From: JAPPLG01 sp965199935 | Lineage (GTDB): Bacteria; Bdellovibrionota; Bdellovibrionia; Bdellovibrionales; UBA1609 | Length of the DNA stretch: 64,000 nucleotides | Direction of reading: 5' to 3' | Assembly: GCA_965199935.1 (NCBI GenBank) | Contig: CBDATD010000001.1 | Location: 682,001-746,000 of the forward strand | Shown here: positions 59,394-64,000 of the stretch, in pieces | Layout of the letters: each line of letters begins with the position of its first letter | How positions within the stretch are numbered: the stretch's first letter is position 1 | Program-made: the position numbers and the translations under genes | The notes under the pieces: model-generated | What the model was told of the DNA's origin: nothing | The model's input: the letters and a program-made list of their open reading frames with translations, nothing else | The model's database searches: none

Positions 59394-60686
59394 TTACATT
59401 CGATCTTTTTTTCCATAATAAAACAAAATTAAAAAACCCAAAAAACCTGAAAGTAAAGAAGCCAGAAAAATAGAAGCCTTTGAATAGCTTTCCAACACTG
59501 GATCATAGTTTAAACTTAAACTGCTGATAAATAAAGCCATTGTGAATCCAATGCCCGCCAGGCACCCCACTCCCAAAATATGAGGCAGATGCACGCCCGC
59601 AGGCAGTTTCACCCATTTCAAACGTACGGCCGCCCAGGAAAATAAAAAGATGCCAAGAGGTTTTCCCACAAAAAGCCCTAGAAAAATTCCGTCAAAGACA
59701 GAGCTTGAATAAAAATCCATAAAAGAGAATTTTGCATCAAACTTTAAGCCGGAATTACAAAAAGCAAAAATGGGCATAATAACAAAACTCACCAGCCCAT
59801 GCAGACGGTCAATAAGCCATTGAACCGGCGGCTGAAAACTGCGAAGTTTTTGAGCTGTTTTTTCTAATTGATAAGAGGAGGGTTGATTTGTATCTATCAG
59901 CTGTTTTAACTCTTCGTTCGCCTCTGATTTTCGAAAAGGCAAAGGGCGGGCCGGAGTCATCAGCCCTAAAATAACCCCGGCAATCGTGGCGTGAATGCCG
60001 CTTTTTAAAACAGCAAACCACAAAATCGCTCCCAGTATGAGATAAACAAAATAACTATAAATACGAAGCTGTTTGAAACAAAAAATTAGGAATATTGCTA
60101 AACCCGACAAAGAAATCCAAAATCCAGAAAGCTCTGAAGAGTAAAAAGAAGCAATGACCAACACGGCTCCTAAGTCGTCGATAGTGGCTAAGGCCAGCAA
60201 AAAGATTTTTAAAGATAAGGGAATATTCAGAATAAAAGCCAGCACTCCGACAGCAAAGGCAATGTCTGTCGCCATCGGAACCCCCCATCCCACGATGCTT
60301 TCTTGACCTATATTGAAAGAAATATAAATTAAGGCTGGAACAATCATGCCCCCCAAGGCCGCCATAAAAGGCAGAAAGGCCTCTTTCCGAGAAGACAGTG
60401 AACCTCCTGCAAGCTCTCTTTTAATTTCTAAGCCGACAACAAAAAAGAAAATTACCATTAAGCCGTCATTCACCCAATGATGAAATGACATTTCCAGAGT
60501 GAAGTTTCCAAAGCCAATGGAAATTGGAAAGTAAAGCAGGCTGTCGTACCATAGCTTCAAGGGGGTATTGGCGCAAATGAGAGCTAACACAGCCGCCCCC
60601 AAAAGCAAAACACCGCTGCTGGTTTGCAGCGCCAGGAAACGTTCAATGGGACTTAGAATATTTTGGAGAAGCGATTTTTTGGACAT
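59394..60686 (-). CDS. nhaA: Na+/H+ antiporter NhaA
   Basis: NhaA exports sodium in exchange for protons across the inner membrane. Eleven to twelve hydrophobic segments are visible, and the ion-binding motif LALATIDDLGAVLVIA contains the two essential adjacent Asp. VGLEIKRELAGGSL and GVPMATDIAFAVGVLA are also family blocks. The ATG at 60686 gives 430 residues; a longer start 18 codons upstream is less likely. tRNA-Arg lies just downstream on the same strand. Confidence 0.95.
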   Translation of the reverse strand: MSKKSLLQNILSPIERFLALQTSSGVLLLGAAVLALICANTPLKLWYDSLLYFPISIGFGNFTLEMSFHHWVNDGLMVIFFFVVGLEIKRELAGGSLSSRKEAFLPFMAALGGMIVPALIYISFNIGQESIVGWGVPMATDIAFAVGVLAFILNIPLSLKIFLLALATIDDLGAVLVIASFYSSELSGFWISLSGLAIFLIFCFKQLRIYSYFVYLILGAILWFAVLKSGIHATIAGVILGLMTPARPLPFRKSEANEELKQLIDTNQPSSYQLEKTAQKLRSFQPPVQWLIDRLHGLVSFVIMPIFAFCNSGLKFDAKFSFMDFYSSSVFDGIFLGLFVGKPLGIFLFSWAAVRLKWVKLPAGVHLPHILGVGCLAGIGFTMALFISSLSLNYDPVLESYSKASIFLASLLSGFLGFLILFYYGKKDRM

Positions 60687-60747
60687 ATTGATCCACCCTT
60701 GTTGTTTTGCAATTATCTTAAAATTTTTTAAATTTGTCATCCGTTCA

Positions 60748-60776
60748 TTGACAGTGAAAAACTGTGCTATTATGAC
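60748..60776 (+). promoter_or_regulatory. Promoter of serA
   Basis: TTGACA (60748-60753), a 17-bp spacer and TATGAC (60771-60776). It lies 49 bp before the serA start codon and 62 bp from the nhaA start on the other strand. Confidence 0.6.
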
Positions 60777-60824
60777 TTGCAGTCAGTCACCCCTGTTAAG
60801 CCGTTTTTATTTTGGATTAGAATC

Positions 60825-62036
60825 ATGAATAATAAAGTTCTTCTTGTTGAAGGCATTCACTCTCAGGCCCGAAAACTCCTTGAAAAAGAGTCGTTTGAGG
60901 TTGAGACTTTGACATCTTTTGCGGGTTGTGAAGAGTTGATTCAAAAAGCCCCCTTCTCGGCTGTAGGCATTCGCTCCCGCACAGAGCTGTCTTCTGATTT
61001 TTTCAATCAATCTCAGGATTTGTTGTGTGCCGCCGCTTTTTGTATTGGCACGAACCAGATTGATCTCGCAACAGCCGCTCAAAGGGGTGTGGCTGTATTT
61101 AACTCACCTTACAGCAATACCCGATCCGTTGCAGAGCTGACTTTGGCAAATATCATCAATCTCAGCAGAAAGATCACTCAGCTGAGCCATTGGACCCACT
61201 TGGGCCGATGGCAGAAAACATCTCAGTCCTCTTATGAGGTGCGCGGAAAAACACTGGGTATTGTTGGGTATGGACATATTGGGAGCCAGGTGAGTGTATT
61301 GGCTGAAGCTTTTGGAATGAGAGTTTATTACTATGATATTCAAAAGAAATTATCTTTAGGAAACGCACGGATGCTGTCTTCCTTGAATGAGATGCTCCCT
61401 CTTTGTGATTTTTTAACACTTCATGTGCCTCAAACCCCTCAGACGCAAAATATGATCACAAAAAAAGAACTGCAAAAAATGAAAAAAGGCAGTTATTTGA
61501 TCAACACCAGCCGCGGGGGTACAGTTTGTTTAAATGATTTGGCTGAAGCCCTCAAAGAAAAGCATCTAAGGGGCGCCGCTGTTGATGTCTTTCCGGAAGA
61601 ACCTTCCAGCAACGATGAGATGTTTTCTAATAATTTACAAAAAATGGACAATGTAATACTCACCCCTCATATTGGAGGAAGTACTGAGGAAGCTCAAATT
61701 GGAATCGCAAATGACGCTGCTCAAAGAATTATTGACTATTTAAAGAAAGGGGATTCCGCCGGTTCCGTCAATTTTCCTCAGCTGTCTCCACCTCCTCTTT
61801 TGGACAGAGAAAAAACTTTAAGAGTGGCCAATATTCATAAAAATACTGCAGGGGTTTTGTCTGAAATTAACAGCCTTGTTTCCAAGTGGAGCATCAATGT
61901 GCAAACCCAGTACTTATCGACGATGTCAGATATAGGTTACGTCATTATGGACATAGAGAATCATAAAAAAAGTTTAGACATTGTCCACGCCATTCAAAAG
62001 CTCGATACTTCAATTAAGACGCGTCTTTTGCCTTGA
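60825..62036 (+). CDS. serA: D-3-phosphoglycerate dehydrogenase with ACT domain
   Basis: SerA begins serine synthesis by oxidising 3-phosphoglycerate. The N-terminal substrate domain contains GIRSRTELS and FCIGTNQIDLATAAQRG, the NAD site is LGIVGYGHIGSQV, followed by the catalytic Arg (INTSRGG), Glu (DVFPEEP) and His (TPHIGGST). Residues from about 335 to 403 are an ACT domain (HKNTAGVLSEINSLVSKW), implying serine feedback as in E. coli. The ATG at 60825 is used because the promoter overlaps longer frames. It is convergent with glnA with a 2-bp gap. Confidence 0.95.
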   Translation: MNNKVLLVEGIHSQARKLLEKESFEVETLTSFAGCEELIQKAPFSAVGIRSRTELSSDFFNQSQDLLCAAAFCIGTNQIDLATAAQRGVAVFNSPYSNTRSVAELTLANIINLSRKITQLSHWTHLGRWQKTSQSSYEVRGKTLGIVGYGHIGSQVSVLAEAFGMRVYYYDIQKKLSLGNARMLSSLNEMLPLCDFLTLHVPQTPQTQNMITKKELQKMKKGSYLINTSRGGTVCLNDLAEALKEKHLRGAAVDVFPEEPSSNDEMFSNNLQKMDNVILTPHIGGSTEEAQIGIANDAAQRIIDYLKKGDSAGSVNFPQLSPPPLLDREKTLRVANIHKNTAGVLSEINSLVSKWSINVQTQYLSTMSDIGYVIMDIENHKKSLDIVHAIQKLDTSIKTRLLP

Positions 62037-62038
62037 GA

Positions 62039-63076
62039 TTAAAAACAGATGGTTTGGATCAAACGCTTAGCGACTTTGTAGGGGTCTGCATTGGCTCCCG
62101 GCCTTCGGTCTTCCAGATAACCGTAACCTTTTTGAACCACATGAGCAGGGATGCGAATGGAGGCCCCTCGGTCTAAAGGCCCTGCTCTAAATTCTTTGAT
62201 GTTGCAGGTTTCGTGCAGACCTGTCAAACGCTCTCCTAATTTATCTCCGTAAACAGCAATATGCTCTTTATGGGTCTTAGAAAGTTTTTCGATGGCCTTA
62301 TCAATTTCCTTAATGCCTCCCTGCTCTCTCATTTTAGAAGTGGAGAAGTTTGTATGCATACCTGCACCATTCCAATCTCCTTTGACCGGTTTGTTGTCAA
62401 AAGAAACGTGAACTGAATACTCTTCAGCAATTCGATGAAGGAGCCACCTTGCAGCCCATGTTTGATCTGCAATAGTTAAAGGATCTGCCTCCTCCCCTTC
62501 AAAGCCCCTGTGGCCTATTTGAAATTCCCATTGGCCCAGCATGACTTCTGCATTCACCCCGCAAAGATAAATGCCAGCGGCTTGGCAGGCGGCTAGGTGA
62601 AGCTCAACAATCTCCCGGCCGCAAACAACATGAGCTCCCACCCCGCAATAAAAAGGCCCCTGTGGTTCTGGAAACCCTTCTTCCGGCCATCCCAAGGGCT
62701 TAGAGCCTTCAAATAAGGTGTATTCTTGTTCAAAGCCGATCCAAACTTTTTCTTTATCCGCACCCTTGCTTAAGAGGTCTTTGAGTTGGCTTCTTGTATT
62801 GCTCTCATGAGGGGTTTTTCCATCCACATGAAGTACTTCACACATCACAATATAATTTTTCTCGCCCCGTATGGGGTCTTGAAAATATTGAACGGGACGT
62901 AAAAATAAATCTGATTTAGCGCCTTTTGCTTGAGAAGTTGAAGAGCCGTCAAAAGACCAAGAGGGAAAAGAGCTGAGCGAAATGGTTGACTTTGGAGAAG
63001 ACAATACGAGCATTTTGGAGCGCAAACCTTGAGTGGGCTGAACCCCATCAAGCCAAATATACTCTGCACAAATCAC
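62039..63076 (-). CDS. glnA: Glutamine synthetase, eukaryote-type GSII
   Basis: Glutamine synthetase makes glutamine from glutamate and ammonia. The sequence matches type II rather than the 470-residue bacterial type I: FPSWSFDGSSTSQAKGAKSD, VWIGFEQEYTLFEG, YCGVGAHVVCGREIVELH, GQWEFQIG and NGAGMHTNFSTSKMR. Type II enzymes are decamers and lack the adenylylation Tyr loop of type I. The GTG at 63076 has GGAGAG 6 nt upstream and gives the normal N-terminus ICAEYIWLDG at 345 residues; longer starts exist but extend beyond the family. It is not adjacent to ntr genes. Confidence 0.93.
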   Translation of the reverse strand: MICAEYIWLDGVQPTQGLRSKMLVLSSPKSTISLSSFPSWSFDGSSTSQAKGAKSDLFLRPVQYFQDPIRGEKNYIVMCEVLHVDGKTPHESNTRSQLKDLLSKGADKEKVWIGFEQEYTLFEGSKPLGWPEEGFPEPQGPFYCGVGAHVVCGREIVELHLAACQAAGIYLCGVNAEVMLGQWEFQIGHRGFEGEEADPLTIADQTWAARWLLHRIAEEYSVHVSFDNKPVKGDWNGAGMHTNFSTSKMREQGGIKEIDKAIEKLSKTHKEHIAVYGDKLGERLTGLHETCNIKEFRAGPLDRGASIRIPAHVVQKGYGYLEDRRPGANADPYKVAKRLIQTICF

Positions 63077-63231
63077 TGTATCTCTCCGAGAGTGAGAAAG
63101 ACTTTTTTTAAACTTAACTATAAAAATGAGCAAGTATTTTCAGAATTATAATGCATTGCTTTTTCTGTGATTTTTTGAAGGCATTCATTTTGAAAATATG
63201 TTACTCCGCCTTCGCTTTCCGGGATTTTTAT

Positions 63232-63369
63232 GTGATTTTAAACAGAAGTTTTCTTTTTATTGTCGGGTTGTTCTTTCTGTTAGGCTGTACAGACTCAGGG
63301 CTTTCTTCAGATAGGGTGCTTGCAGAGAAGGAAGGGCGTCAGTATGGGGCAGTGGGTCCACAATTTTAG
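63232..63369 (+). CDS. Tiny putative lipoprotein
   Basis: This 45-codon frame starts with GTG (GGGA about 8 nt upstream) and codes for a lipoprotein signal (FIVGLFFLLGCTDSG, Cys18) plus a 27-residue mature peptide. The frame is open upstream to 63151, but the start used here gives the cleanest signal. It stands alone between glnA (divergent) and an unknown minus-strand gene. No family is recognised, and its expression is unproven. Confidence 0.4.
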   Translation: MILNRSFLFIVGLFFLLGCTDSGLSSDRVLAEKEGRQYGAVGPQF

Positions 63370-63479
63370 AAGAAAATTTCAATTCATCCTGTCCTATGTT
63401 GGGGGAAAATGAAGAGTCTGCGAATCCCATTAAAAGAAATTGAATAAAATGCGGCCGTTGTTTGTGTGGATGCTCTTTT

Positions 63480-64000
63480 CTAAGGATTCATTTTTTTGAC
63501 TGATTTGACTTTGAAGTTGTCGTCCAGTTTCACTTCATAACCTCCTTTTCTGGCATTTTCTATAAATTCTTGGGCATAGGCTTTTCTTGGATCTATATCA
63601 TCATCGGAGTCTTCTTCAGGTTTTCCTTGAAAATTTTGTATTTTTTTTTCAATAATGCGGTAACCGGCAATGCGTTCTTCAATATCGCCGCCCGATTCTT
63701 CTTCTGCTGTTTTCAGAATAGAGAGAAGGTCATCAAAAGATGGATCTTGGCTCAGATCGACACCGTCTTTGAGGGTGTAGTCTTCAGGTTTTGCAGACGC
63801 CGGCTTAGCAACGTATTGATTTTTTTTATAACGGGCTGAATCTTGAGCCATTTTTTGTTTTAACAAATTAGTTTTGTAGTCTTTCTGAATCTGTTTTTTT
63901 ATGTTTTTATCCATTAGAGTAGATGTTTTTTTTTGCTGGGGCCGGCCTTCTTTTTCTGAAAAAATATCGGACTTTTCCCCTCTATTTTGTTTTTGGTAAA
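63480..64000 (-). CDS. Unknown protein, probably continuing beyond the right edge
   Basis: From the ATG at 63914 the product would have 144 residues, but there is no ribosome site there, and the same frame is open without a stop to the end of the window with sensible coding content (SDIFSEKEGRPQQKKTST). The true start is therefore probably outside. The sequence is highly charged, with Lys-rich N-terminal and Asp/Glu-rich central parts (EEDSDDDIDPRKAY) and no Cys or membrane segment. The fold and function are not recognised. Confidence 0.5.
   Translation of the reverse strand, partial: YQKQNRGEKSDIFSEKEGRPQQKKTSTLMDKNIKKQIQKDYKTNLLKQKMAQDSARYKKNQYVAKPASAKPEDYTLKDGVDLSQDPSFDDLLSILKTAEEESGGDIEERIAGYRIIEKKIQNFQGKPEEDSDDDIDPRKAYAQEFIENARKGGYEVKLDDNFKVKSVKKMNP

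Overview
The window reads as a chromosomal segment of a low-GC, Gram-negative bacterium, most likely of the Bdellovibrionota (Bdellovibrio-like former Deltaproteobacteria). The reasons are a Myxococcus/Bdellovibrio-type MglA GTPase, CsrA, an E. coli-type membrane FadE, a eukaryote-type glutamine synthetase (GSII), a Ser/Thr kinase with a PEGA tail, a Proteobacteria-style rpsB-tsf-pyrH-frr-uppS block, separate rpoB and rpoC, and an unusually large number of small lipoproteins, several with acidic or Gly/Thr/Ser low-complexity linkers. This placement is inferred from gene content; no phylogeny was run. No transposase, integrase, prophage, CRISPR array or rRNA gene was found.

Layout. 1-2.6 kb (minus): the start of menB, an RDD-type membrane protein coupled to it, csrA with a good promoter, and a YgjP-type zinc peptidase. 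2.7-9.9 kb (plus): a tight operon dnaX-recR-mglA-rseP-tsaB-rluD-pgeF and an exported protein. RseP here carries three PDZ domains. 10-11.8 kb: two genes of unknown function. 11.8-18.1 kb (minus): rpsB-tsf-pyrH-frr-uppS behind priA and an exported protein. 18.2-20.3 kb (plus): an acidic secreted protein and a beta-barrel-like protein. 20.4-25.9 kb (minus): coaE-addB-addA, encoding an AddAB-like recombination enzyme in which AddA lacks the usual C-terminal nuclease. 26-31.5 kb (plus): Ser/Thr kinase, small lipoprotein, nadK, fadE. 31.5-36 kb (minus): pdxH, two tandem paralogous von Willebrand A lipoproteins, and a trypsin-like protease with Sel1 repeats.

36-47 kb is the most unusual part. The four tRNAs that in E. 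coli form thrU-tyrU-glyT-thrT directly upstream of tufB are all present in that relative order, but spread over about 7 kb. The Thr(UGU)-Tyr pair lies on the opposite strand, and accessory genes sit between the tRNAs: a CofE-like glutamate ligase, hflX, dps, bcp, grxB and five lipoproteins. Next to tRNA-Thr(GGU) a lipoprotein has been duplicated, and a 29-bp copy of the tRNA 3' end precedes the second copy. Then come tuf, tRNA-Trp, secE, nusG, rplKAJL and rpoBC (45.4-58.2 kb), followed by rpsL-rpsG. Between rpsL and rpsG an imperfect 75-bp tandem duplication copies the rpsG ribosome-binding site and creates a 20-codon leader frame. A bidirectional terminator ends the run, so fusA does not follow.

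59.3-64 kb: tRNA-Arg and nhaA (minus), serA with a strong promoter (plus), GSII-type glnA (minus), a tiny lipoprotein, and an unknown gene that probably continues past the right edge.
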